DNA of 64,000 nucleotides from an uncultured Opitutia bacterium (GTDB taxonomy: Bacteria > Verrucomicrobiota > Verrucomicrobiia > Opitutales > Opitutaceae), in NCBI GenBank assembly GCA_903862955.1, contig CAIPAH010000024.1, forward strand, positions 248,001 to 312,000, given 5' to 3'. The notes under the pieces were generated by a model. That model did not search any database, was not told where the DNA came from, and was given only the letters and a program-made list of their open reading frames with translations. The position numbers were made by a program, and so were the translations under genes. Of the stretch, positions 45,696-54,667 are shown in pieces; within the stretch, counting starts at the first letter, position 1, and every line of letters begins with the position of its first letter.

Positions 45696-48600
45696 TCAGC
45701 GCGGATTCATCACCGACAGGCCCATCAACCCGATCACCACCTCGGCCGAGAGCGTGCGCAGTGTCACGCTCTGCAGCACGGCCCCCTTCCGCAGCCGCCA
45801 GCCAAGCAGCATCGCGCGGCAATTCTCCCCGAGCTGCACCGTCTGCGGCCACACCGCAGGGACACAAAACGCGTCCGTCGGCGCCGTGTAATCGAAGCGG
45901 CTCTCCTGCCCCGGCGCCGTGATCACGGGCCTGATCGGGCTGAGATTCCAGAAATTCACCGGTGGCACCAGCTCGAGCGTTTCCTCGGCGCCCTCCGCAT
46001 ATTTCATGACGAGCACGGCATTCGCGATCCGCCCCTGCATCGGGTTCGTCGAGCCGCACACCAGGAACCACACGGCGTCACCGGCGCAACCCACGGGCAC
46101 CGTCACGGTCTCCGGCCAGTTGTCCCACTGCGACGTGAAGGCGACATTGCGCGCTTCGCCCGGCCAGCAGAAGGGCACACCTTGCGGCGTGCGCAACTTC
46201 CCGTCACCGGCTGACCCGAGGAGCCGCGGCACGCCGTCGAGTTGGATGACCGGCGGGAAGCTGTTCCAGTAGAGAAACGTCCACGGCGTGTAGCCGTCCA
46301 CGCCGATCCGCGCCGAGATCGTCGCAGGACGGGGCGAAAGATATTTCTGCGTGTAGATCGTGCGAATATCGCCGTTCAGCACCGTCCCGAGGTCCACGCA
46401 CGTCCATTTTGCCTTCGGCGGAACCCGCTCAAGGCACTGCGCGGCGCGGGCCCGCACGGCCGCAGGATCGCCCACGCGCACATAAAACCGCTCCCATTGC
46501 GGCAACGCGCCCACCGTTACGCGCGCGAAGACGGTGTGCTCACCCGCCTCACCGACCACCTGCCCCGAAGCCTTGCCGCCGCGCACTTTCATCCCAGCCA
46601 GCACACCCTGCGGATCAGCGATCTCGCTGATGCGTCCCACCGGGGAGCGGAGAACTGCTTGCCGCCCCACACGGGTCGAAACTTTCACCCCAGGGCGCAC
46701 GGGAATGACGCCCTGACAAATTACTTTGACCGAGGCCCGACGCGAAACGGGCAGCTTGATTCGCACCAGCGTCCGGCCAAAACCCGGCTCCGCTTTCCAG
46801 CGCGTGGCACGTCCGTTGACCGAGACCGCGACAATCTTCCGGGCCGCCACGGGCAACGTGATTTCCATTTTCGCCGGCTCGGTCAGCTCGATCTCCAGTG
46901 ACATTTCCGACCCGGCGCGCGCGAATTTCAGGTGGAAATCCGGCGACTGCAGCCGGGCGTGTTTCCACTCCGCGGGAAACTGCGGGAAAATCCGCACCAC
47001 GCCGCGCGGTCGGTCGGGAGCGAAGCCAAACAGGCCCTCCACCAGCGTCCGCGCGAACATGTGCGTGCTGTCGCCGAAGTCCGTGCCGCCCGCCGGCGCG
47101 CCGAGATCGCCCGGGACCGTGAAGTCAAACGCCGTATGCAGGAACGACCCGCGGAAAATGTCCCATCCGTCCTCGCCCAGTCCGGCTTGGAAATACGCGA
47201 GCGCGAGGTGGTGGTTGTCCCCGGGCCAGCGCTCGCGCACCGACCAGATGCCCGGCACGAAATTCGAGGTCCACACCATCCGGCCGCCGCCTGGCATCCG
47301 GTCGTTTTGCAGGCCCGCCTCCGTGTAGCGCAGTGACTCCGCCGCTTCCCGCGAATCGAGCAGACCCGCGTCAATTGGCAGGAAGATGCTGTAGAGCCAC
47401 GCGTCGTCGTGACGCCGCTGCGTGCCGTGCTGTTCGCGATAGAGTGCCGCATGGCCGCGCTCCCGGATCCACAACCGGCCGTGAAACGCCGCGCGAATTT
47501 TCGCCGCGCGCCCGGCATGGCGACGCGCCCCGGCCTCATCGCCCGCGCGCTGCGCGAGTTCGCCCGCCGTCACATGCGCCCGATACGCATACGCGGTCTC
47601 CTCCGTCGCTCCGCCGCCGGCGAACCAGACCGAGTCGGTCGGCCAGACGTTGATGAAGCTTTCATAGAGACCGTCGTCATCGGGATCGAAGCACTCCTGC
47701 AGCCATTCCAAGTGCAGCTCGAGCGCCGGCCGCAGCGTCGCCTCCAGCGCGGCCTCGCCCGTCCAGTGCCAGGCATGGATCAGCTGGTCGAAGAACTGCG
47801 ACTGCATGTTGTAGAGGCCCTGGTCCTGCAGGATTCGCCCGCGACCGTAGAAGCGGGAGTCCTTCGCGGGAATCGTCAGCAGCGTCGCCGGATCCGCGGC
47901 CCGCGACGTCAACTTCGACTCCTTGACTTGGTGACCGGTGTAGAAATCCGCCTCGGCCTTCACGCGGTCGTGCCAGCCCAGCGCGGTGCCGCCACAGAGC
48001 GTGCGCCAGCCGGGATAACGCACGTTCCACAGCATCGCCCCGTGGCGGAACGCATCGCCATACCACGCGCCATCCAACGCCGCCGCCAGCGCGCCTGCGG
48101 CGGCATTCAGGCGCGGCTCCGGCGTCTCAACGACCAGTTGCGTCGCCAATTTGCCAGCCCGCTCGCGCCCCTGCGCAAACGCCGCTGCCGGGCTCATGTC
48201 GCGCGGTCGCGGTGCGCGGGCCGAAAGCAGGCGGACAAAATGCCAGTGCATGACCGTGCCGACGGCCAGCTCTGCCTCAGCCACTGCCAGCGGCAGCCGG
48301 CCCGTGGTCGACGCCAGAAGTTTCCGGGGACTCGCCAAGCCAGTCGCGTCGCCCGCTCGCGGCGATCCGCCGGCATCGCAGCGTCCAAGGGCGACCGCCG
48401 ACTTCCCCAAGCCGGGCGCCAAGGCGAACGAGCCGGGCGACGTCGCGAGTCGGTTGCCCGCGCACAGCTCGGCGGCCAAGGGCTCCGGGATCAGGAGCGG
48501 AGTCCGGTGCGGGTCGAGATCCCAGTTGATGATGCCCTTGGGCCAGACGTGAGCCCCGCCAAAGAACCAGGCCAGCCGGTCGCCGGGACGCGCCCGCGTG

Positions 48601-49025
48601 ACAGTAAGCCGCGCCGCGAAGCCCACGGCGTCGCCCTGCCCCACCAACTCGAGTTTCAGCTCCAATCCGGCGAATGCTCGATCGCGGGCAATCCACGTCG
48701 CATGGTTGGGCCGGTATTCAAAGGTCAGGTCGGAAAACGCATGCAGCCAGGCCGACCGGGCGCCGCGCACGACACCGAGGCCAAAGGTGCCATGCAGCGT
48801 GTGGCCGCTGGCGAAGCGCAACAGCGGACGGTCGCCGGCGAGGACAAACGCGTCGGTGTTGGCCAGGTAGACCGGCCGGTTGAAATACCCGCCGAGGTTG
48901 TGGCCGACGATGGCGCCGTCTTGCGCCTGGTAGCGGGTGGGCTTTTCGGTGCGGGAAGCGGAACGGGCGGGACGTGGGGCGGGCATGGGGGCGGGCGGAC
49001 GTGGAGTCCGACTGGATGCGGGCAT
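45696..49025 (-). CDS. Large DUF4450 glycosidase-like protein
   Basis: The 1109-residue protein matches DUF4450, a family with a six-hairpin (alpha/alpha barrel) fold related to glycoside hydrolases. The N-terminal region GYFNRPVYLANTDAFVLAGD with a beta-sandwich precedes the barrel (NVRYPGWRTLCGGTALGWHDRV, QDQGLYNMQSQFFDQLIHAW), and the last 300 residues are beta-rich. Acidic residues in ECFDPDDDGLYESFINVWPTDS and NHHLALAYFQAGLGEDGWDIF are candidates for catalysis. No signal peptide is evident. The frame is open upstream to 49295 but that part is antisense-free tRNA-Gly translation, so ATG 49025 is used. Confidence 0.8.
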   Translation of the reverse strand: MPASSRTPRPPAPMPAPRPARSASRTEKPTRYQAQDGAIVGHNLGGYFNRPVYLANTDAFVLAGDRPLLRFASGHTLHGTFGLGVVRGARSAWLHAFSDLTFEYRPNHATWIARDRAFAGLELKLELVGQGDAVGFAARLTVTRARPGDRLAWFFGGAHVWPKGIINWDLDPHRTPLLIPEPLAAELCAGNRLATSPGSFALAPGLGKSAVALGRCDAGGSPRAGDATGLASPRKLLASTTGRLPLAVAEAELAVGTVMHWHFVRLLSARAPRPRDMSPAAAFAQGRERAGKLATQLVVETPEPRLNAAAGALAAALDGAWYGDAFRHGAMLWNVRYPGWRTLCGGTALGWHDRVKAEADFYTGHQVKESKLTSRAADPATLLTIPAKDSRFYGRGRILQDQGLYNMQSQFFDQLIHAWHWTGEAALEATLRPALELHLEWLQECFDPDDDGLYESFINVWPTDSVWFAGGGATEETAYAYRAHVTAGELAQRAGDEAGARRHAGRAAKIRAAFHGRLWIRERGHAALYREQHGTQRRHDDAWLYSIFLPIDAGLLDSREAAESLRYTEAGLQNDRMPGGGRMVWTSNFVPGIWSVRERWPGDNHHLALAYFQAGLGEDGWDIFRGSFLHTAFDFTVPGDLGAPAGGTDFGDSTHMFARTLVEGLFGFAPDRPRGVVRIFPQFPAEWKHARLQSPDFHLKFARAGSEMSLEIELTEPAKMEITLPVAARKIVAVSVNGRATRWKAEPGFGRTLVRIKLPVSRRASVKVICQGVIPVRPGVKVSTRVGRQAVLRSPVGRISEIADPQGVLAGMKVRGGKASGQVVGEAGEHTVFARVTVGALPQWERFYVRVGDPAAVRARAAQCLERVPPKAKWTCVDLGTVLNGDIRTIYTQKYLSPRPATISARIGVDGYTPWTFLYWNSFPPVIQLDGVPRLLGSAGDGKLRTPQGVPFCWPGEARNVAFTSQWDNWPETVTVPVGCAGDAVWFLVCGSTNPMQGRIANAVLVMKYAEGAEETLELVPPVNFWNLSPIRPVITAPGQESRFDYTAPTDAFCVPAVWPQTVQLGENCRAMLLGWRLRKGAVLQSVTLRTLSAEVVIGLMGLSVMNPR

Positions 49026-49137
49026 GACGGGGGACACAAAGTTTTTCCCGCGACCACCAATGAATAATTGGCAGCCCGTGTGGCCTGGGTCGGCGCGATT
49101 CTGCGCCTTCGGTTCGCCGTGATTTACAACCAGATAC

Positions 49138-49168
49138 AAAAAGACCCCCGGAGTCGCCTCCGGGGGTC
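49138..49168 (-). terminator. Rho-independent terminator of tRNA-Gly
   Basis: GACCCCCGGAG (49143-49153) pairs with CTCCGGGGGTC (49158-49168) with a four-base loop, and on the minus strand is followed by TTTTT (49142-49138). It lies ten bases after the tRNA 3' end. Confidence 0.9.
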
Positions 49169-49177
49169 TGATTAAAA

Positions 49178-49253
<76 letters not shown>

Positions 49254-49345
49254 AAAACAGGGTGTCAGAACTAGGGCGCATGCCAGCTTCGTCAACAGCT
49301 ATTTTGGCGGGTGGTGGGGTCGGCCGAGGGTCGGCGTAAAACGTC

Positions 49346-49431
49346 GTAGGCGGGCTTTACGCCCGATATCCGCGGAGCCCAACGGCCCCTACCGACCAGT
49401 CCCCGGATATCGGGCGTAAAGCCCGACCTAC
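49346..49431. repeat. REP-like inverted repeat at the end of the tyrosine kinase gene
   Basis: GTAGGCGGGCTTTACGCCCG (from 49346) is mirrored by GTAGGTCGGGCTTTACGCCC on the minus strand (from 49431). Arms of about 28 bp include GATATCCG. The outer right arm contains the kinase stop codon (TAG at 49430-49428). It has the same layout as the element at 15345-15406. Confidence 0.8.
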
Positions 49432-51569
49432 AGGTCCAGCTTCTCCTCGGCCTTGCCGCCTGCGGGCTTGGACTTGGCCGACGACCGCCGGCGCTTGCCG
49501 TGGTCGTCGCTGTAATACGAATAGTTGCTCGTATAGTAGCCGTAGTCGTCGCCGGAATTGTTCGGCACCTGGTTGAGCACGACCCCGAGCAGCGTGGTCT
49601 TGAGGCCGTCGACGATCTGCTGCGCGCGCACGACCATGCTTTGCGGGTTGCGCCGGTGCTGGATCAGCAGGATGGCGCCGTCCACCGCGCTCGCCAGCAC
49701 ACTGGCGTCGCTCACGCCGATGATCGGGGGCGAATCGAACACGATCTTGTCGTAACGGCCGCGGAGCGACACGATGAGCTCCTTCAGACGGTTGAGGTGA
49801 AGCAGGCCGAGGGTGAAGCCGGGGACGTTGCCGCTCGGGATGAAGTCGAGGCCCGGCGTGACGTCCTTCTGGATAACCGAGTCGAGGCTCTGCCGGTTGA
49901 GCATGACCTCCGACAGGCCCGGTTCGCGCGGGCGGTCGGCCAGGCGATGCTGCGTGGGCCGGCGGACGTCGGAGTCGATCAGGAGGACACGCTCGCCGCC
50001 CGCCGCCATGACGCGCACGAGGCGGAACAGCGTGGTGGACTTGCCTTCGCCGGGTCCGGCGGAAAAGAGCACGAGGCTGGCCGGCTGGCCGGGTTTGAGG
50101 GCCAGGTTGAGATTCGTGTGCAACACGCGGAACGGCTCGGTCTCCGCCGGGTCGCCGTCCTCGTCCAGCGGCGTGCGATGATACGGGATGACGCCGAGCA
50201 CCGGCAGTTTCAGGCGCGTCTCGACGTCCGCCACGTTGCGGAAGCTGGTGTCAAAATACTCCAGCAGCACCGCGACGCCCACACCGAGGATCGTCCCGAA
50301 GAGCAGCGCGAAGGCGATGTTGAGCGGCCAGCTGGGGCGGCTCGGGTGCCGGGCGGGCTCGGCGGTGTTGAGGATCTCGATGGTGCGCTTCGGCACCTGA
50401 AAATCGATTTCCCGCTGGCGGAGCGTGAGCTTGAGCGTGGTGAGCAGCTTCGTCTCATCCTCCAGCTTTTGCGCCGCCTCCTCGAACGGCCGCATGCGGT
50501 CGCGGGCGGACAGGATCTGGTCCACCTTGGCCTGGCTCAACTGGCGCTTGAGCTCGCTGACGCGCGACTCGGCTTCCTTGTAGGCGATCTCGAGGGCGTG
50601 CTCATAGCCGCGCAGCTGGGAGTCGAGCTGTTCCCGGATCTTTGCCCGGTTCTCGACAGCGGAAATAAGATCAGGATGGGCCTCGCCGAGACGGGCCTTG
50701 AGCTTGGTCACCGTCTGGTCGGCGAGCAGGTAGGTCTGCAGCAGGTTCTGGATATTGACGTCGGGAATGAGCTCGGTGTTGACGAGGCTCACGCGCTCCT
50801 CGAACGGGATGTTTTGGAAGCGCTCCCAGCGGGTCTTCCGGCCGATGGCCTCGACGCTGAGGGTGATGAGCGAGTTCTGCATCTGGCGCAGCGTCTCGAT
50901 CTCCATGTCGGAATAGTGCGCGTTGAGGTCGACGCCGGAAATGTTGAGGTCCTTGCGGAGCTTCTCGACGACATCGCGCTGCCGCGACACGACCTGCTCC
51001 TGGCTGTTCAACTCGTCGCGCAGCTTGGCAAAGCCCTCGCGTTGGCCCGAGGTGGCAAGGGCGATGCGGTCATCCGAGTAAACCCGCGCGACCTCGTTGG
51101 CGATGGTGGCGCCGAGCTGCGGGTCCTCGGAATAGACGTTGATCTCGATCAGCGACGAACTCCGCTGCGACTCGACGCGCAGCATTTTCGCGAGCAGGTA
51201 GTTGTAGGTGATCGCGTCGGGCAGCGGGCTGGCCGAGTCGAGGGCGGGCGCGAGGACGGTGTTGAGCTTCAGGTTGGCGATGACCGGATACAGGATCTTC
51301 TCCGACTGCATGATCTTGAACTGATCCTGCAGGAAATACGGGTCGTAGCTGCTGCTGCTCTGGGCCTGGAAGAGCTTCACCTCGCCCTCCGGTTTCTCGA
51401 CGCGGATCTTGGCCGTGGCCAGATACCATTTCGGCAGGAACGCGGTGACGGCCACCGTCGTGATCACGACGAGCGACAGGATGAGCAAAATCATCGAGCG
51501 CCGCAGCTGCAGGAGACGCAGAAAATCGGTAAGCGTCGCGCTGTCCTTGCTGGCGGCGGAATGGCCCAT
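49428..51569 (-). CDS. Polysaccharide co-polymerase / tyrosine autokinase (Wzc-like)
   Basis: The 713-residue protein has a Wzz-type N-terminal domain between two membrane helices (about residues 28-48 and 420-445), with a long coiled-coil periplasmic part (KLRDELNSQEQVVSRQRDVVEKL). A cytoplasmic BY-kinase domain follows with Walker A SAGPGEGKSTT, Walker A' VLLIDSDVRRP and Walker B KIVFDSPPIIGVSD. A tyrosine cluster (YGYYTSNYSYY) lies near the C-terminus, then a basic tail. It should regulate exopolysaccharide chain length and export. ATG 51569 is preferred over TTG 51581. The stop codon lies inside a REP-like repeat. Confidence 0.9.
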   Translation of the reverse strand: MGHSAASKDSATLTDFLRLLQLRRSMILLILSLVVITTVAVTAFLPKWYLATAKIRVEKPEGEVKLFQAQSSSSYDPYFLQDQFKIMQSEKILYPVIANLKLNTVLAPALDSASPLPDAITYNYLLAKMLRVESQRSSSLIEINVYSEDPQLGATIANEVARVYSDDRIALATSGQREGFAKLRDELNSQEQVVSRQRDVVEKLRKDLNISGVDLNAHYSDMEIETLRQMQNSLITLSVEAIGRKTRWERFQNIPFEERVSLVNTELIPDVNIQNLLQTYLLADQTVTKLKARLGEAHPDLISAVENRAKIREQLDSQLRGYEHALEIAYKEAESRVSELKRQLSQAKVDQILSARDRMRPFEEAAQKLEDETKLLTTLKLTLRQREIDFQVPKRTIEILNTAEPARHPSRPSWPLNIAFALLFGTILGVGVAVLLEYFDTSFRNVADVETRLKLPVLGVIPYHRTPLDEDGDPAETEPFRVLHTNLNLALKPGQPASLVLFSAGPGEGKSTTLFRLVRVMAAGGERVLLIDSDVRRPTQHRLADRPREPGLSEVMLNRQSLDSVIQKDVTPGLDFIPSGNVPGFTLGLLHLNRLKELIVSLRGRYDKIVFDSPPIIGVSDASVLASAVDGAILLIQHRRNPQSMVVRAQQIVDGLKTTLLGVVLNQVPNNSGDDYGYYTSNYSYYSDDHGKRRRSSAKSKPAGGKAEEKLDL

Positions 51570-51620
51570 GTCGGGCGCCAAGGGAACGCTGGCAGCAGAA
51601 CCCCCGCAAGCTCATTGTGC

Positions 51621-51638
51621 CCGCGCCCCGGGGCGCGG
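51621..51638. repeat. 18-bp perfect palindrome
   Basis: CCGCGCCCCGGGGCGCGG is a self-complementary sequence without loop, placed in the 76-bp gap between the outer-membrane protein gene and the tyrosine kinase gene. Function unknown. Confidence 0.6.
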
Positions 51639-51645
51639 CGCGCGA

Positions 51646-52821
51646 TCAATACGTGAACGTCGCGCTCAGGCCCGTCCGCGAGCGATTCTGGCCGCGCGTG
51701 GGATCATCCGAGGCGATGTTGTCGTAGTCGTAACTCGCCGAAATCTGCCAGTTCTTGACCGGCAGGTAAGTGAGCGCGAAGCCAAGGCGCGTGGTGGTCT
51801 CCGCAACATTCGGCTGCGCACCGCGGCCCTGCAGTTCGGAGGGCTCGTAGTCAATGGAGCCAGACGCGATCACCAGCGCGCTGAGGGCGTGCTGCACGCT
51901 GATCATAAACCGGTTCACCCGGGTGTCGTTGTATTGGATGAGATTGGAATTCTCCTCGAAAGTGTAGACATAGCCCGCGGTCACGAACGACTGCGGGGCG
52001 TAGTTGTATTTCAGGTCGAACTCGACGTAGGGCGCCTGGGTGTCGGAGGAGCCTTTGCGCTGCCGCCACTGATAACCGAGGCGGCCGGTGGCGGTGAGCC
52101 GCTCGGCCACCGCGTAATCGGCGCCCCCGATCAGGAAATCCGTATGCTTGTCCTTCGTGCTGCCGCCGGTGCGATACAGGATGTCCTGGTGCCGGAACTC
52201 GGCCACCGTCTTCACCTCGGGCAGGAGCGCGTAGTCGAAGGCCACGCTGTAGAGCTCCTCGCTGTGATCCAGCTCGGTGGCGAGGTTGGCGTCATCGTAG
52301 GCGTAGTCGACCGATTGGAAGGTGCCGGACGCCCCGATCTTGGGCGCCAGGTTCGTCACGAAATTCGCGTCCAGCACGTTGCGCTTGAACGACTGGTCGG
52401 TGTTGAGCGTGATGCCCGACAGGAGCGACTCGGGATTACGGACGATGGAATAACCGTCGCTGAGATGGAGCGACGTCACCGACGAAAACGCATGGTCGAG
52501 GCGGGCGGTGAAATCATGGCTGTCCAGCGTCTTTTCGCCGGGCCGGTTGTCGTAGTGGTCCAGCGTCAGCGCGTAGGACGCCGACACAAAAGTCTGGGCG
52601 GTCAGCGAGGAATTGAAGGCGATCTTCGGCGCAAACTCGTAAACCATGCTGCTGATTTCGCCGGACGGGGAGCCGAAGATGTTGCTGTCATGGGCGATGC
52701 CGCCCCGCGCCGTGATCGTCCAGTCCTTGCCCTGCTCCTGCTCCGGGATGGGAGCATACACCGCCCATGCCGACAGCGCGGGCATAAGACAGCCAAGCAG
52801 GACGATGCGCGAGGGTTTCAT
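51646..52821 (-). CDS. Outer-membrane beta-barrel protein of the exopolysaccharide operon
   Basis: The 391-residue protein has a signal peptide (MKPSRIVLLGCLMPALSAWA). It then alternates aromatic and polar residues in amphipathic strands (YALTLDHYDN, YSVAFDYALL, QSFVTAGYVYTF) and ends SRTGLSATFTY, a terminal aromatic strand typical of BamA-inserted barrels. It resembles the BBP2 barrel type found with exopolysaccharide export systems. It is probably the outer-membrane partner of the Wzc-like kinase encoded downstream. An ATG eight codons upstream (52845) overlaps a TAA in another frame (TAATG), which is of interest for the upstream gene. Confidence 0.82.
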   Translation of the reverse strand: MKPSRIVLLGCLMPALSAWAVYAPIPEQEQGKDWTITARGGIAHDSNIFGSPSGEISSMVYEFAPKIAFNSSLTAQTFVSASYALTLDHYDNRPGEKTLDSHDFTARLDHAFSSVTSLHLSDGYSIVRNPESLLSGITLNTDQSFKRNVLDANFVTNLAPKIGASGTFQSVDYAYDDANLATELDHSEELYSVAFDYALLPEVKTVAEFRHQDILYRTGGSTKDKHTDFLIGGADYAVAERLTATGRLGYQWRQRKGSSDTQAPYVEFDLKYNYAPQSFVTAGYVYTFEENSNLIQYNDTRVNRFMISVQHALSALVIASGSIDYEPSELQGRGAQPNVAETTTRLGFALTYLPVKNWQISASYDYDNIASDDPTRGQNRSRTGLSATFTY

Positions 52822-54667
52822 GGGCCAGGCCAACTGGATGCACATTAACGCTGCAGGATTTGGACCGCGCGAGTAAATTTTTTTTACGCGGGGCCGGAAG
52901 CGTGGGATTCAGCAGGACGTAGAGGTCATCGGCAATGCGCTGCGGCACGCGCAACGGAAAGGTGGCGGGCATGACCCCCGTGACGATGCCGCCGTAAATC
53001 TCGCCCCAGTTGCCCAGCTTGTCCGGCTCGGGACCCCCGGCAGGGAGACGCGGGTTGAGCTCGCTGAAGAACGGGCGGTCCAACGTGCGCGGGCTCAGCA
53101 GCAGTGCCCCGATGGGCTGGATTTCCACCGCCACGGTGTAGAAGTCGCGCAAGTTCACGGGCTGGGCCCAGACGCGTTGCCGGCCATACCACGCAACGCC
53201 CGCCGGCACGTCCGCCATCACGCCGAAGTGACCGGTGTCGTCCCGACGCTCCAACTCCTGCCGCAAGCCGACGAAGAGTGCGGGATAATACGGCGGGTAA
53301 TTGATGTGCATCCGCCGCGGTTCCAGCACGTCGTGCAACAGCGGCAGCGCCTGGGCCAGCAGCAGGACGCCGGCGCACGCGCGCGGCCACGCCGCCAGGA
53401 ACGGGTTGCTGGACAGCAGCACGAAGAAAAATCCCGCGCCAAAGATCATCACCAGCGGGGCGAGCCAGCCCGCCACGTGATGCTCGTATTCCCCGGAGTT
53501 GCCCACCGCTTGCACCGCCAGCAACACCACCAGCGCCGCGGTAAACGTCCAACGCAGCCGGTTGGCGGCGGCCCCGCGAAACGCATACAGCCAGCCCGCC
53601 ACGAAAAATGCCGTCAACCACAGCCCGCCGGCCGACCAGAGCCGGTTCCGCAGGCTGTCTTGCAGATAGCTCAGCACCTTGTTGCCCAGCTTCGCCAGGT
53701 TCACGTCCGGCAGGCTGGCGGAGAGCTGCGCGTGCCGGTTCGCCGGCTCGGCTGTCGTGTCGCCGGCTTTCAACGCCACGTCCTGCGCCGCCAGTGCCAC
53801 CGGGTTGCCCGTCAGCGCCACGTTGCGCGCAACCCACGGCAGCGTCACCAGCGCAAATCCCGCGATAACCAGCGCCCACGCCAGCCAGCGCCGCCGGCCT
53901 TCCCAGCGCCACGCGGCGTAACCGAGCGCGACCAGCACCAGCGCCCCGGCCGAATATTCCGCCAAAAACAAAAGTCCGCACATGCCTCCCAGCACGGCCA
54001 GCCACGTCGGGGAGAAATATTCGGGCTCATTCTCCTGCCCTTCCAGCCGCGCGAAAATCCAGAATGCCGCCAGCGCGAGCACCATGAGCAGCGGCGTGCC
54101 ATTCACCGCGACGGTCTGCTGCCAGGCACCCACCGAAACCAGCAGCGCACCCGCCGCCAGCCAAGCCGCGCGCACGTCAAAAAGCCGTCGCGCGAGCACC
54201 CACGTCAGGACGGCGGCCAGCCACAGCAGCAGCAAATTTATCCCCAGCAGAAAATAATCCGCTCCGAATCCACCGCCGGGCGGGACCGACGTGTGGGCGA
54301 AGAGCGATTCCCGCATGCCGGCCGGCAGCACGCGCAGCGCGGTCGCGATGACGATCGAGTAAAGCGGCGCTTGGTAGAGTTCCGGGTAAGGTTTCGCCGA
54401 ATCGAAGCGCACGCCGCGCCCCGCCAGGAAAGCAGCGGTCTGCGGGTAATTCACCAGCGTGGTGAAACCCTCGCCGCGCGCCAGCTGGCGGCCGACGTCG
54501 GCCTGGATCATCGTCGCTTCAGTCGCCGCACCGTGAAACTGGACCCACGCGAGGCGCAGCGAGAGTGCGACCGTCACCGCGAGGATCGCCGCCAGCGCGA
54601 CCCAGCGGGCGCCCGCGCCCTCCTCGAGCCAGTGAATCAGCTCCTGCGCGGTCTTGGGACGGCTCAT
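52688..54667 (-). CDS. Polytopic membrane protein, PMT/ArnT-like glycosyltransferase
   Basis: The open frame gives 659 residues from ATG 54667. About eleven membrane segments are seen, with the N-terminal AWVQFHGAATEATMIQADVGRQLARGEG typical of PMT-type (GT39/GT83-like) transferases that use polyprenyl-phosphate sugars. The last 45-55 codons (after NPTLPAPRKKN) run through an A8 tract into the signal-peptide region of the outer-membrane protein gene, a 134-bp overlap, and are unlike a membrane protein. A one-base shift at the A8 tract would instead end the protein at a TAA (52847-52845). Start overlaps the regulator stop (ATGA). Confidence 0.75.
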   Translation of the reverse strand: MSRPKTAQELIHWLEEGAGARWVALAAILAVTVALSLRLAWVQFHGAATEATMIQADVGRQLARGEGFTTLVNYPQTAAFLAGRGVRFDSAKPYPELYQAPLYSIVIATALRVLPAGMRESLFAHTSVPPGGGFGADYFLLGINLLLLWLAAVLTWVLARRLFDVRAAWLAAGALLVSVGAWQQTVAVNGTPLLMVLALAAFWIFARLEGQENEPEYFSPTWLAVLGGMCGLLFLAEYSAGALVLVALGYAAWRWEGRRRWLAWALVIAGFALVTLPWVARNVALTGNPVALAAQDVALKAGDTTAEPANRHAQLSASLPDVNLAKLGNKVLSYLQDSLRNRLWSAGGLWLTAFFVAGWLYAFRGAAANRLRWTFTAALVVLLAVQAVGNSGEYEHHVAGWLAPLVMIFGAGFFFVLLSSNPFLAAWPRACAGVLLLAQALPLLHDVLEPRRMHINYPPYYPALFVGLRQELERRDDTGHFGVMADVPAGVAWYGRQRVWAQPVNLRDFYTVAVEIQPIGALLLSPRTLDRPFFSELNPRLPAGGPEPDKLGNWGEIYGGIVTGVMPATFPLRVPQRIADDLYVLLNPTLPAPRKKNLLARSKSCSVNVHPVGLAHETLAHRPAWLSYARAVGMGGVCSHPGAGAGQGLDDHGAGRHRP

